Shown here one piece after another: positions 1 through 12,145 of a DNA stretch of 64,000 nucleotides. The stretch is taken from NCBI GenBank assembly GCA_002224055.1, contig AZLU01000111.1, positions 62,001 through 126,000 of the forward strand. Direction: 5' to 3'. Position numbers and translations under genes: made by a program. Positions within the stretch are counted from its first letter, which is position 1; each line of letters starts with the position of its first letter. Source of the stretch: Pezizomycotina sp. ARF18. Lineage: Eukaryota > Ascomycota. The notes under the pieces were generated by a model. That model saw only the letters and a program-made list of their open reading frames with translations, made no database searches and had not been told where the DNA came from.

Positions 1-443
1 GTTGTACTTATTATACCTTTAGAGACAAAGAGGCTTAAGATTACTTTTCATCGGCAGCGTCAATGATTTCTATCATTATGTTTGCGTATAATTGGCCTGT
101 GATGTTTCGATAGGGGAAGTTTGCCATGAGCCGGCTGTTCACGGAAAGTGGGTTAATCGCCGAAGGTTTATAAAACTTCACGAATATTATTAAAGGATGG
201 GATTTCCAAGATTACCATCTTAGAACCTATGATCTTAAAAACAGTAGACTAAGTACATCTCCTTGCTCATTTACACAAGGCTTCCGCTAACAAGGATGGC
301 GCCTAAATTCTGAGCATAACCCTAGAAGGCTATCTTTCCTGCTTTTTTAGTCTCCTTTCTTCCTTTGAAATTCCAAAGCTGCCATGAATGTGATCATTAT
401 TCTTCCTTCACTAAACGTCACTAAGACCGCCTCGAAAACTATT

Positions 444-679
444 GTCTACCACGTGAGCATCGACACGGTCGACCCGCAGCGGCAAGAAATAATCATTCGG
501 ACGGAACGGGGAGCGGCGGGGCCGTGACATTTTTGGATCTGATAGCGGGGATCAACGAGGACGCGAAGGCCAGGGACGATTTTCTGAGGCGTTACTCGTG
601 GAGGGGGCTCGATAAGGCGGAAATGGTGGACGGCGTTGTGCATTTCTTCCTCGAGGCTATCATACCGTGTGGATACTAG
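444..679 (+). pseudogene. possible 3' coding remnant, family unknown
   Basis: A GC-richer patch inside AT-rich flanks carries two partly overlapping open stretches on the plus strand, the first beginning VYHVSIDTVDPQRQEIII and the second running to a TAG with the ending HFFLEAIIPCGY. The two lie in different frames about 30 codons apart. Composition and the acidic/hydrophobic pattern resemble real coding sequence, but no start codon, upstream exon or known domain is visible. It may be the tail of a gene whose 5' part has been lost. I do not recognise the family. Confidence 0.22.
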
Positions 680-967
680 AATATTAGGGCTAATTGAGAA
701 AATAAAGATGACAGGTGGAAGGGGGCGTCATGGTTAACTTGTTTACGAGATAATGCATTATGATACAAAATAAAGCTAACCTTTAGCTAATGGGACCTTT
801 ATTGAGGCTTTCATGTAGGAAAGAAATAATAGCAGTGGAAGTGTTGAATATAAAGATGGACAACGCGATAATACAATACGATGCATGATGCCCTTTGTGC
901 TGTCGATTCCCCCTGATGGAACAATACGGATTATCAAATGTTTAGTAGCTCTTCGTACTCAATTCCC

Positions 968-2452
968 TCAACGTACGCCCGCGATAACCGTTTCGATCTC
1001 CTTCCACTCCGTCTTATGCGTCTCACACACATCCACTGTATAATCATTAATCCTCCCGGTCCCAGCGCCGCAATCTGCCCATCAATACTCACCCTCTTCG
1101 CATCCAACTCACTCTTTACTTTCCTCCCTTGCGCAATGGCATCTGTATCCTCCTTCGTCGGTCCACCCGCTTTCATAGCAGCGTCAACTTCCATCTCCAC
1201 AAGCTTCTTACTCGCAGTACTATAGTCCGCTTCAACTCCCGCCAATTCCTTCTTTAAAGTGGTATATGTGTTCTTCGCCGCGTTGAACTCTTCCCAGGCT
1301 TCCTTGAAGGTAGGTAATGCGTATTCCCGACGTCGCGGAGGAGCTGCGATGACTCGTGCACGTCGCAGAGGGTGAGGATGTAGTTGGATACGGCGAACCA
1401 TGCGTAATCTATTCCTCGCTGCTGATTAACATATCGTTTTTAAGGGATGACATCGGAAGGATAAATAATGGTTCCGATGAAGATACGTACTATCCGCGTT
1501 AGCCGTCGCCGCGGTAGACAAAGCAGCGCCCATGTACTCTGCAGCGTACGCGCCGTAGTAGCAGTTATCGATAGCCGACGGCGCTCCGGGGTACCGGTAC
1601 AAATGTGCCATCTCGTGGATTAAGGTGTGCACTACCACATCGCATCAACAGAACAATTCTTCAAATTTTTAACCCTACTACAGATTCTACGAATGGAACA
1701 GCTTACCAGACATGCCGTACAGCGGCTCCACCTCATTCGGCTCGAAACCCGCCGTCTTGAAGTCAAACACCATCTTCCCAGCTTCGTTCTTACACTTGAA
1801 GTTCTCAAACAATGGATAGGCTTGTTTTTCCATATGAAACCGATAACCATCCCACGAGCGAGGCTTTTTCAAAGAATACGTCGCAGAAGTTAATACCGTG
1901 GCCGATGGGGTCGGCGTGAGCGATTGCCCTACAACGAGCATATCGTCAGCTTATTCTATCGTTCTGAAGAAAGAGATACCTGATATCAACTTACTTGGTC
2001 TCCCTGCAAGTCGCCGACTGCCCGCACTTCGCCTGCAGTCCTCCCTTAGGACCTTCAGGACCAGTGAGGTCCGCCTTTATAGAGCGGAAGATATTCATGA
2101 CATTCTTAAACCTTTCTGGGTTACTGGACCTTGCACATCCATATACGTTAGGTATGCTTACTGCTAGGCGAGGTGCCTAGGTTATCCACGACGTGTTCGA
2201 CGACGTGCAGGGCGTAGTCGAGATGCTTCGTGATCATGGCTTTCTGCTCGGGGGAACAGAAGTTTGTCGAATCAGGGTTCGTAGGAAGGTTGGTGGTCGG
2301 AGTGTTGCGGGTTGGTGGTTTGGCAGGAACTGTGCGCGACGCTGCAGGGTGTGAATGGGGGAGGCTTTTCCAATACTGATCGCTGATGCGGCGTCAAGAG
2401 CAAATAGAACGTTAACAGAAAGGACGGCAAGTAATGCCTGGAGCAGTCTCAT
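968..2452 (-). CDS. M35-like (aspzincin) secreted metallopeptidase with coiled-coil tail
   Basis: Probable secreted zinc endopeptidase related to deuterolysin and peptidyl-Lys metallopeptidase. The start at 2452 gives a signal peptide (MRLLQALLAVLSVNVLFALD). Downstream exons encode NFCSPEQKAMITKHLDYALH, then a Cys-containing segment ending QAKCGQSATCRETK before a GTAAGT donor near 1995, then INFCDVFFEKA. The zinc motif IHEMAHLY lies at about 1600-1620, followed by an Asp and YYG (SAIDNCYYGAY) as in the aspzincin D-x-x-Y-G site, and by DYAWFAVSNY, the usual helix after the active site. After that comes a charged, helical C-terminal extension of about 100 residues (EFNAAKNTYTTLKKELAGVE onward), which ordinary M35 enzymes lack. 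The pieces sit in several frames: some joins are introns, but at least three look like one-base shifts, so function is doubtful. Family assignment is from motifs only. Confidence 0.7.
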
Positions 2453-4497
2453 GGTGAATGGTTTCGGAAGGCAAAAGGGCTTGAAGTAAACGAATGGGAA
2501 TTTGAGCTCAGGCGAATAGAGAAGCGGTTGCTAGATGTAAAGAAGGTGCCTATTCAAAGAGGAATGATGAACGATGGGATGGAGAATGAGATACGGATTA
2601 TGACGGAAACATATTGTCTTATATAACTCTTTCGACCCTGATCCTATGTCGGGAATATTTTACGAGATCTTCTGTTATTTTGAAGCCCGTTTGCCGAGTT
2701 TTCGTGTTTTTTGAGGGTGTTTATGGTTGTGCATGAACCCCGACTTCTGAAAGCGACGGCAGCCCCTCGAGAAATTTGCGAAGGAGCAGACGTGTTTCGA
2801 TGCCTCTAAATATATTCCGTTTCAAGGTAAAGACGTATCCTTTCTATTATAGATAATCTATTCAAGTTATCAGACGCCAAATCTGAATCTCCTGAAGGTA
2901 GCCGCGTAAAGAGTTTTTAGACGCTTTAACATAGCCAGATCAATCCTCGTTCGGTAATCTACACATTGCGCTTGCGTAGCGACTAAATCATGAAGGCGCT
3001 CGGCCTACGTCTTTCAGACCTCAGATCCTTCTCACTGACAGCTTACTCACGTTTTCTTCCAGCGCTAGTAGCAGATTTCTTTGTGCTCCCGAGTGTGTCC
3101 GCCATATAATACGAGTCGCTCGGGATAACTTTCAACTAAAGGCCTTTGACCTTGCTGGTCTCAGATGCGCGATGAGCTCAGTAAAACGCCTCCGCTACCA
3201 GCGTGTACGAACAGACTAATCATCGAACATGCTATACATGGAACCAGCCTAAGCCCACGAGAGACGGAAAAAAAGCCCAAGCGGACAATCGAGTATTTGA
3301 TCCGGTGTGTTTTCATGACGTCGACTCTGAGCTTACAGATGAGAGGGACAAACGGTGTCACTATCTTGTGATATCCACAGCGGCTCAGAAGTGCAAGTAT
3401 CCCACTGTGATGTAAAAATTCTTGTAGCATCAATTCCAAGATGCTCCGGAACCCAAGGGTCAAAGCCTACGCTCGGTACCAGTTCAGATAGCTTCACCAA
3501 GATCATATCACCGAGAAATTATTCTGCCGCGGTTGCACTGGCAATCGACTCTGATCTCCGATGACCAGGAACGCGACTCTACCGTGTCTTTTGTGATGCG
3601 CTACCATTCGTTAGATTCACTCATATTAGCGAAAGATGAAGAGAGATGATCTCATTTTTCTGTCAATCAACCTGTAATCCCAGGCGCAATCAAGTCACGA
3701 AAGTACAAGCGTTCAGGGGAGCGGAAACAACGACAGGTCGATCATGATAGAAAAACAAGTATAATTATAGATTATTACCTATTAAATAACTGGTAAAACA
3801 TTTGGCCTGGCAATAAAGGACCATGGCTCCAAGACAATCGACATACATATCTACTTACCACATTTTTACAATGTCAACTTAAGGTTTATCCCCCTCAGGA
3901 TCTTACCTCGATGATCATTTTGTTCAAACAACTTCCTGTGATAGTGTTTGAGCGACGATTTCAAGAAAGAGTCGAGACCAATCACGTCACTGCAGCTCGT
4001 TAGTTTATTGGCGTCCAATTTACACCTTCCTCTGTTAGTTGCACAACACCAAGGATGAGCAAATGGGAAATTTGAGACGAAGGCGATAAAAAATGATCCG
4101 CGCCCAGACCAATCTATTCATCCATCACCCTATAGACCCTGCTGTTTGAGCTATTTATAGATGACATGCCCCCACAGGATAAAGATCTGTTCCGGACCTT
4201 TAAAGTAGAACCAGTAAAACAAGCTTGGGGAAGCTTGAATACTGCAATGCAAGTCGAGCTCCGCTTCTAAATCCCTTCATCCGGTCTTTTGTCATTTACT
4301 GGTTTTATGATTCTGATTGATAATAATAGGAAAAATACTTTGCGGTATTATTCCTCATGCTTGTATGTTGGATCTATAATAAAACGCAATGTCTTACGGT
4401 TTTTTTTTCTAGAGAATATTTTTCTCTCGTATCTCTTGACACTTGCAATCTCGATACTCGCTACTCCCATCTCCACATCCCTTATCACAATTCGCCA
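2453..4497. other. intergenic, no supported gene
   Basis: About 2 kb between the divergent M35-like and Vps62-like genes. Short open stretches occur on both strands (for example around 3160-3560) but none has a signal peptide, domain or splice structure I can support. It probably holds both promoters. Confidence 0.5.
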
Positions 4498-5378
4498 TGA
4501 AACCAAGATTACAAGTCTTCGCCCTCTTCGCAGGTCCTCAGGCCTCCTCGGAGCTTCCAGCGCACAGCTGGGCAGTACGGAACCTGCGGATATATCAAAA
4601 AGAGAAATACGGTAAGCACCGCAAAAAAATACTATACCTTTCAACAAACGACAATCAACTTTTCAATCCTGATTCTCGAAAGGCTAACGATGCCCTTTCT
4701 ATAGCCCCAATGTTCTACTTCCACTCCCAAGAGCACTTCTTCCCAACGCATCGGACCTTGTACCTGCAAAACGTCGCGTGGACATTAAATCCAAGCCAGC
4801 ACCGATCGTGCCAGACCTACTTGCCACGAGCAACCTAGACGAGGTGAACGTGAACTCCGTCGTCGGAGATGGGACGGATCTTTATCTTACGCGAAGGAAG
4901 TCGTCGCGGGAAACGGGAGCAGGCAAGCTTTCCTATACGGCGAGGACCCGATCCCATATCGGCAGCCAGCGCCGCACCGGCGATTTGCATTGTTGCGGAT
5001 AAAGGGATGGGTGTCGTCGATGTTTTCTGGTTTGTGTTTTCGTCGTAAGTTGCCTGGGATTCTTGCTGGGGTTTTCCTCGCCGTGGGTGGCGCTATTCGC
5101 CGACGAAGCTTTGGATTTGGTCTGGATATTTTCTGAACCTCCTCAACGCCGAAGTTTTGAAGCTTCTACAATCAGTATAGAAGAGCAAAATAAGAATTTC
5201 TATAGAGTCTTCCTTTAGTTAGTTTCCCTTTGCTAACCGGCAAATATGTAACGAATCCAGATTTCACGAGGAAATTTTCGCCGTCCCAGACTACGCTAGC
5301 CATGTCGGTGATTGTAAGTTCACCAGTACCTTCCTACACAGCAAAGAACTCTCACCACCTTAATAAAACCACCCCCCC

Positions 5379-5409
<31 letters not shown>

Positions 5410-6251
5410 AAAAAAAAAACGATCTTCGAAATACCCATCTATCCATTCTTCCTATAACCGCATAATTGACCACGGAATAAAATGACGCACACTCTAGGTC
5501 TTACATGGAATATACGCTTCCAGACGGCGCTCCGCAGTCGCTGTGGTTATCGCAGCACCAGTCCGGAACCGCGATAAGCTACGACGCGATGGAGAAACAA
5601 GGAGGCAGCCAGCTCGACGACGATCCGAGCGGAACTCGACGACCGGCGGCGATGCTGTGAGACAGTGCTCTACTTGTCGACGGGACGCATACGACGTGGG
5701 CTACCATAGGGTTCGTAATCATATCCCTTTCTCTCCCTTTCCCTCCACTTCCGCCGGACAAATATGGAACGGGGAAAATCGAAAGCACTGATCCCCAACA
5801 GGCCCGCGCTAACTGCTTTCGTCTGTAATCTTGAATGCAGAGCCCACGATACTCCCGCAATACTCCCTCCCCCGCGGCTTCGCCGTCGACCGCACCGAGC
5901 GGCATCGCCTGGGACCCCCTCATAACGCCACCGATGTACTTCTACTCCGGCCCCGACGCCGATGGCGTACCTCTTTCTCGCCGACGGGTGATAATCCGTG
6001 GTACCGCCCAATTGGCTGAACTACACGGGTATGTGGGCGATAGCAGTACGCCGATGGTGTTCCGGGACAGCTCGTGTTGTTGGGAGCATAAGTATGTTGA
6101 TGGCCCGCCGGGGCCGAGGTGGAGGAATATTGGGCGGGTTAATGTTTGTCCGGATGGGTTGAGCCTTGTGAGCCGGCGGAGACGTTGGCGGCGGGGATGT
6201 GAATGGGAAGAGAGAGCAAGCTTTGAGCTCGAGCAGTTCATAGATTGTTGA
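4498..6251 (+). CDS. Vps62 family protein, frame-shifted
   Basis: Member of the fungal Vps62 (vacuolar sorting 62-like) family, whose biochemical role is not settled. The ATG at 4498 starts a signal-peptide-like segment (MKPRLQVFALFAG) that continues in another frame as LLGASSAQLGSTEP. Family landmarks follow in order: APMFYFHSQEHFFP near 4705-4750, VADKGMGVVDVFW near 4990-5030, LPDGAPQSLWLSQH near 5510-5560, GIAWDPL near 5900, and KYVDGPPGPRWRNIGRVNVC near 6090-6150. They are collinear with the family, so this is one gene, but at least four frame changes separate them. The segment between the second and third landmarks is about 470 bases and lacks the expected G-N-H-x-G-D-W-E block; it carries a C28A20 homopolymer instead, so it is either an unusually long intron or an insertion that replaced an exon. 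Confidence 0.72.
5372..5419. repeat. C28A20 compound homopolymer
   Basis: Twenty-eight C followed directly by twenty A, inside the unaligned middle of the Vps62-like gene. The junction is a likely site of polymerase slippage and of assembly length error. Confidence 0.95.
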
Positions 6252-7043
6252 TATGATGAGTAGTAAGTAATGGTGTACATATTTATTCGAATTCTGGCGA
6301 ACCTTCGGGGAGAGAAAACGTCGTGGTTCCACAACAGCGTCCAGGGGAAAATACCCGATTCGTGAAGCATCAACTGAAAGGCTTCACAACGCACAGTACA
6401 AATATTTTTCCATTATCAATTCACGATTCTATATATAATCAATTATATTCAACGAGTTACCTTTTTCGCTCTAGAACACTCGGAGTCTTCGAAACGTTTC
6501 GGGTAGTTCTCCAGAGAAAAACCTACTCACGGCATGCTCCGAGCATTATCCAACGCTGAATCCCATTAATCCCAAATGCATAAATATCCAGGACCTTCAT
6601 TTCCTGCGTTTTGTTTTTCAGCTTCCTTCCAAAGGCAAGCGACCACGATACCAGAGATCTACCGTAACACAGTCTAGAACACATATACTGCACATCCATT
6701 TTGCCCGTGCCTGCATATGCATTGCATCTGGACTATCCTATATTTAAAAGCATCAGCATGAAACAGTTTTGCGATTGGAAACCCACGTTGAAGAAAGATT
6801 TTCACCCGTTATTCATGCCTTGTAGATCACTGCATCTCTATTTCTCAGGTTTTGATTGAGAAATTAAAAAGAGATACCTAACGGTGACAAGACGTTCATA
6901 TAAAAAGCTGTTCTCCCCTTGAGTAAGAACTGTTCGACATTTTCCAGAAAACTTCAGGCTGAACTATCACGACTTCGAGTTCCTCGCCAAGATTATCGCC
7001 GTTCCACAAGACCTGAACGTTCATTTCACCTCCGATTTTTCTC
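6252..7043. other. intergenic, no supported gene
   Basis: AT-rich spacer after the Vps62-like gene and before the His-rich secreted gene. Nothing here has coding signals that I can support. Confidence 0.5.
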
Positions 7044-7433
7044 ATGGACCATGGCGTTCACCATCGCATCCTCCTACTCGCAGCCCTCCTCCCTCGCTGA
7101 CATACGCCATCCCTATCCTCCCGTTCGAAGCAGGCCCGCCTTCCGCACGTGGAGCCGCACCAGAACCTCGCCGCACCTCCACAAATGCCAGAGGTCTTCA
7201 CCTATCATCGCACCGCTGCAAATGCCTGCTCCGTTGCCGCCTGGAAGCCGAAGGATTCAACCGCTAAATGAGGAAACGAGGGTACGGGAGAGCACCACCA
7301 TCACCACTCGCACGCTCACGGAGAGCACAAGCATAACTCGACAAGTCCAGACGATCCGACGCCATCAACGCCCGGCTGCGAAGCCAAATGGTGGGCATGG
7401 CCTCCATGCACTTTGACGAAGATATTGCCTTGA
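7044..7433 (+). CDS. small His-rich secreted protein, frame-shifted
   Basis: Short protein of unknown family. The ATG at 7044 opens a signal peptide (MDHGVHHRILLLAALLP) that runs into a stop; the neighbouring frame continues it naturally as SLTYAIPILPFEAGPPSARG, with a likely cleavage site after TYA. A third stretch gives APPQMPEVFTYHRTAANACS and, past one in-frame TGA, the His cluster GEHHHHHSHAHGEHKHNS and a Trp/Cys-rich end (CEAKWWAWPPCTLTKILP). The His cluster, at about 7285-7335, could bind metal ions, but that is inference from composition. Because signal peptide, body and tail are each in a different frame, the gene is either decayed or affected by assembly indels. Confidence 0.5.
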
Positions 7434-7643
7434 TAATAAGAGGGGAGGGGAGGGGAGGAGGTTGGTTTACGTAGCTTTCGTATTTGTAGAAGAGGAGAGA
7501 AGAACCTGTGCAATATAAACTATCGATTGCGAATTTGTTTTTCTTAGCAGTCCAAGAACGAGGGAACGAATTGCAGCCACTGTGCACCCTTCTCCGCGAG
7601 AGGGTCTACATTTACTATCGGCTTTTCTATTCTGAATATTTAG

Positions 7644-7886
7644 ATGCCAGACGATGTTCGACATCAGCCTACTGAGAGCACGAGGTTTTCAAGCTCCTCA
7701 CTCGCAATTGAACATGAAGCCAACCTCAATACCCCGAACTTAACTGGAGATAATTTCACCAATAGTTCGTCCCAGGTCCTCGTCATCCTCCGGACAGCTC
7801 TTCTCTTTGTCCTCATACTTATACTAACTGCCTTGCAGGGTACGTCTATTCACGGTGATGATGATATTGCAAACCGTCTACACTGA
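7644..7886 (+). CDS. hypothetical 80-residue protein with one membrane segment
   Basis: An ATG-started frame of 80 codons with a single hydrophobic segment near its C-terminus (VLVILRTALLFVLILILTAL) after a polar, Ser/Thr/Asn-rich N-terminal half. This could be a tail-anchored protein, but no family is recognised. A GTACGT donor-like site inside the last codons leaves open a further exon. It lies between two well-supported plus-strand genes with no overlap. Confidence 0.28.
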   Translation: MPDDVRHQPTESTRFSSSSLAIEHEANLNTPNLTGDNFTNSSSQVLVILRTALLFVLILILTALQGTSIHGDDDIANRLH

Positions 7887-8248
7887 GCAATTTATCTTCT
7901 TTTTTTCTGCCAAGAACTTTTTATTTCTTATTTATTTATTTATTTCTTTATTTATATTATTTTTTCACAGCAGCTGCAAGGACCAACCACAACCAACTAA
8001 CACAACTTCACCATCACAATAAAAAAAAGAAAGAAAAAACCAGTGGTTCAAGTTTTTTTTACATAAGTATACTAGTAATTTATCATTCCCTAACTCCCCA
8101 ATCCAACCTTTCCATCGTTCATCATCGACTTCATCTTCCTCTATCTCATCGTTCTATTAATGCTCCCTCTTCCTTACAATATCACTGGCACAGATTCACT
8201 GTAAAGCAAACAAACAGCTCCATCCCTCGTCCCATTGCTCAAGCCATC
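7887..8248. promoter_or_regulatory. pyrimidine-rich leader of the chromodomain gene
   Basis: The plus strand is strongly T- and C-rich just upstream of the ATG at 8249, with T/A-rich runs at 7915-7965. CT-rich stretches before the start codon are common in filamentous fungal promoters and leaders. No specific binding site is claimed. Confidence 0.35.
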
Positions 8249-9985
8249 ATGTCCGATCGCCCACCGGCAAAAATTCCTGTCAATAACCGCATCTATCCCG
8301 CCAATAACACCCTTCTAGAGAATCCTCAAAGCGAGGACGGTTAGTCGCGCAGGCTCTTCTCGTTCTCGTTCTCGTTCTCGTTCCTTTTCTCCCGCTCCTT
8401 GTTCTCCTGTACGCTTGTGGCGGTCACTTCACTCCCTTCTCTGAAGCCCTTGCCTCAACTTCACCCTCTCTTCCCTTGACATGCGCTTTGTTCATCCTTC
8501 ATCTCTTCCAACTCTGTAAACTTCACCTAACAATCTCCTTCTTCAAGCAGATCCCACCTCCATCTTCGACTCCCTCTACGACACCCCCGCTCCCGCCGCA
8601 TCCGCGAGCGCAACATGAAGAAAGACGAAAACAACACAACAACAACACAAACTCACCCTCGTCGAACCCGACACCGCCGAACAGTTCCCTCACCAAGCCC
8701 TCCAAACCCGTCACTTCCCCCGCAAAGATGCCCTCGTCCCGCACGGCACCCCTCGTCCAGAACCTGCGGGATAAGAACGTTCGAGTTCGTTACTCCATCC
8801 CTAAAGCTGCTGGGAACACTGTTGTTACCCGCAGCAGCGGCGGAGGGTTCGGGAGTAATTGAGGGCGAAGCTTAAGGGTATGTATGATGGGCTTCGGAGC
8901 TGGAAGCGGAGATGATGCGGAGGGGGAGGTTGTTGGGGTAATGAGGAGAAGACTACTGCGAAGGTGCTGATGAGAGTCAAATCCCCGTTGATCCGTTGTT
9001 GCAGGACGTCAAGGGGAAGTATAAAGCGAAGCAAGAAGAGAAGGAGGAGAAAGGGGATGACGATGCATTCGGCGATTCTTCGAGAGGGAGATGAGCAAGA
9101 CGGCCAAGTCTCTCATCCAGGATAGCCAGACACCCGCGACGGCGATAAGTACGAAAGCGAGTTAGCCAGATGGCGAAGTCCACCATCGACGATTCTCAGG
9201 AAGGAGAAAAGGAGGAGGATGACGAACTCCAGTACATCAAGACCGAAGAGCTCGCCAACTTTGCCAAATTGCAGCCTAGGGTCGAAGTTAAAGTCGAGGA
9301 GGAAGTCACCAAGCTCGAAGTTGAAGTCGAGGAAGTCATCGAGGAGGAAATCACCACCATCAAGAACGAGGCTACTGCTACTCCTGCTGCCAATATCGAC
9401 AACAAGAACAGCGGGAATATGCTCGCCCCGACTACTCCCGCTTCAGCCCGCCAGACCCGCTCCCGTTCCAGTCTCAGCGGCCCGGGTACCGGCCCCACCA
9501 AGCGTCAAAGCATCACCGCCGAAACCGCAACTCCCGACCCAAAAAAGGCCAAGCTCAGCACTCCATCCAACCCCGCCAGTGCTCCCGAGCGTAGATCTTA
9601 CACCGCGTCAATCCAGAAAGCCCCTTCATCGGCCATCTCCACCCCGTCCCACCTCGCATCAAGCAGAAATCCACTCCGCCAAGACTACTCCCGCCAAAAT
9701 CACCAGTAGTCCCGCCTCTTTCATCACCGAAGACAACACCCGCTACGACGACGAGGTGTACACCGTCGAGTCCTTGCTTGGAAGGCGCAAGATCAGGGAG
9801 GTCAGGAAGCACAGGAAGACTGTCGACCGCTGGGATTACCTCGTCAAGTGGGAGGGATACGCCGCTGAGAAAGCTGATTGGATCAAGGAGGTGACATCTT
9901 CTGCAAAGGACTCATCGAGAAATTCGATGATCAGTACCCCAGGGAGGAGAAGGAGACTGTTATTGACGTTGAAGTTAAGATATGA
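8249..9985 (+). CDS. chromodomain protein with disordered N-terminal region
   Basis: Likely nuclear chromatin reader that binds methylated histone tails. Exon 1 (MSDRPPAKIPVNNRIYPANN) ends at a GTTAGT donor near 8338, and an acceptor CTTCAAGCAG near 8550 joins it to DPTSIFDSLYDTPAPAA. A long Ser/Pro/Thr- and Lys/Glu-rich region follows (9170-9700, with repeated EVEVEE-type acidic stretches). The chromodomain is at about 9750-9950: VESLLGRRK, then WDYLVKWEGYAAEKADW, then in the next frame DIFCKGLIEKFDDQYP. The aromatic positions Y/W/W expected of the methyl-lysine cage are present. The gene ends at the TGA at 9983-9985. At least three frame changes occur, one inside the chromodomain. It is distinct from Swi6/HP1 because no chromoshadow domain is seen. 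Confidence 0.7.
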
Positions 9986-10629
9986 GGGCTTTCTCTAGTC
10001 TCTCACCATTACTTCCTCTTCTCTTGAACGGAAGATTTCTCGATATATAATTGGGGGAAGAAGAAAGACAGCTTTTATTATCATTGTTTTATATTTCTTT
10101 CTCTTTCTTTTTTTCAAGTTGTTTTCAATACGGTAGCTTTGGATTTCTGTTTCTCTTTTTTTCATATATTTAACATCGGAACGCGTTAGGGAATTTTTTA
10201 CTCTTGTCTCATACTGCCTTTCTTTTCTTCTAAAGTTTCCTCTCATGTTATTGACTGGTCTTATTATTTCCTACTTTCTTTCTCTCCGGGCATCACGAGC
10301 GGCGAAGAATAAAACGGAGGCTGCTAGTTTCTTAACAGTATATTCACTCTCCAAGTCTACGGACCGGTATTTGTACCTCGCCCTCTCCTTGACAGCGATA
10401 TCAAAATGAACTCGAATGCTGGATATCAAAAGCCTTTTAGTGGTTATCGAACGGCTGATTATGCTGCAAAACCTCTATACTCACTGCCTCGGATATCTTT
10501 ATTTTATTTACACGGATTGCTTGAAAACAAAATCGAAAATGCTTCGTTTCCCTTTACAGTATCTATACCCCTCCGAAAGTCGCCGCTCTTCTTACTCTTC
10601 GGGTTCCTCCCTCACTCCAGCACCTACTA
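9986..10629. other. intergenic between convergent genes
   Basis: T-rich spacer holding the presumed 3' ends of the chromodomain gene and of the minus-strand rhodopsin-domain gene. I see no gene here. Confidence 0.5.
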
Positions 10630-12145
10630 TCAAATACTGCTCCCCCATCTCAATACCAACCTCCGATACCCACCCCACCTTACCGGCGGACTCTTCATCG
10701 CAAAGTCCGCTACATGCGGACTCTTCCCACCGTTAGTCCTCGCCGGCGAAGGTACAAGGCTGTGTATACTTGCCGTGCCTTTACTACCGCTACCCTTCCT
10801 CGCACTCGTGTTCCAGGTGCTGAGCTTCGTCGTGACGGACGCGTAGCACTTGACGAGCGCGCCGCGGATGGCGGGGAGGCAGCTGGCCATTATGCCAACT
10901 TCTGTTTCGAGCATGGGGTAGAGGCCGAGGTCTGCTTGGGCGCCCGTGGGGTCGCCGGAGGGGTCGTCGATGCAGCGTTGGATGCGGACGGCGGAGAGGG
11001 CGCAGGCACTAAAGTTTCGTGAGCTTGAGGTGATAGGGAAAGCAGAGAGATGAAAGAGGAGGAGATGGGAGAAGGAGGAAGGGGACTTACACTAGTCCGA
11101 TTCCGAATAAGCCTACCAGGGAGATTTTCTTGCGTAGGTTGAGCTGGAGCTGGGATATTATGGATAGCGGTATTAATCTTTCAATTCGTTCACGAATACT
11201 ATTAGCCACAACTCCCAGACTTTGAATGAAAAGGGGAAATTGAGAGCCAGAAATGAGTTTGGAGAATAAACATGAGCGGGCATACAGTATCATAACATCC
11301 GTCACCATCGAGAAACACGCTCCCGCAATAAGCAGCTTCGTCGGGTCCAAACACTTCCTGCCTCCGCTCGCAGGGTTCACGTACGGCCCTTCGCTCCAGA
11401 ACGAGCTCGGCGGTAGGCATTGAAATATGACCATGAGGATCAGGACTAAACTTCCTACGGTCGTGAATATCCCGCGAAGAGGCACATCGCGCGCTGCCAG
11501 GGTATGCGGGAGAGGCTTCGGTAGAATACGAGGAAGGACATCTTTATGAACCAGAAGATCACGGTTGGAAGATCCAGGCTATGAAGTCGAGCTGCAAAAA
11601 AAAAAAAAGTAGTTTGTGAGTATTAGCAACGAGGACGAGTGATATTGCTACCGTCATATCTCGCGATGTGAGAGGTTCATACCTTGGCCACTCTCGTCGC
11701 AGCGTTGTGTGACATGTCCCATATATGTCTAATACCGCCGGCAGCTTTGACTTCTATTAATATGCGGATGTGGGCGCGACGAGGAAGGCCTATGCAGTGG
11801 AAAACAGTCAGCCGCCAGGTCCGGGCTTGGAAATTCTTCCTTTGAATTAACCTTCCAGAGCTTCAGGCACATACCACGCCAGAACGATACACCAATCATC
11901 AACCCCATCCTCCCGTCAAAAAATACACCTTCGAAAATATCCTCATCGCAACAAACAAGCTCGTCACAACCAGCAGCACCGAATAGCTCCTAAGCACATA
12001 CGGAAACTCGTCCCATGATCTAATAGCGTATCCACCATGCGGGGTACGTCGTCCACAGATGCGTTTCCGAACGCGGCGCGTATAGGTATTGCATCTCTAC
12101 CAGTTGCGATGTTTCGTTGGCGTTCTGGCTTAGTGCCAGCGACAT
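10630..12145 (-). CDS. rhodopsin-domain (PTH11-like) integral membrane protein 1
   Basis: Fungal seven-helix protein of the large rhodopsin-domain family, whose members sit in the plasma membrane; some act in surface sensing. Read from 12145, the N-terminal part (SQNANETSQLVEM) is followed by helix 1 (SYSVLLVVTSLFVAMRIF), the family motif LDDWCIVLAW, helix 3 (FIKMSFLVFYRSLSRIPWQR), then VIFQCLPPSSFWSEG and CLDPTKLLIAGACFSMVTDV near 11290-11400. A probable intron follows, then ISQLQLNLRKKISLVGLFGI and a GTAAGT donor near 11085. The last exon (10630 to about 11025) has SACALSAVRIQ and TEVGIMASCLPAIRGAL, the usual seventh-helix pattern, and a Ser-rich tail. The N-terminal third is split among frames; the C-terminal exons read well. 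Confidence 0.75.
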
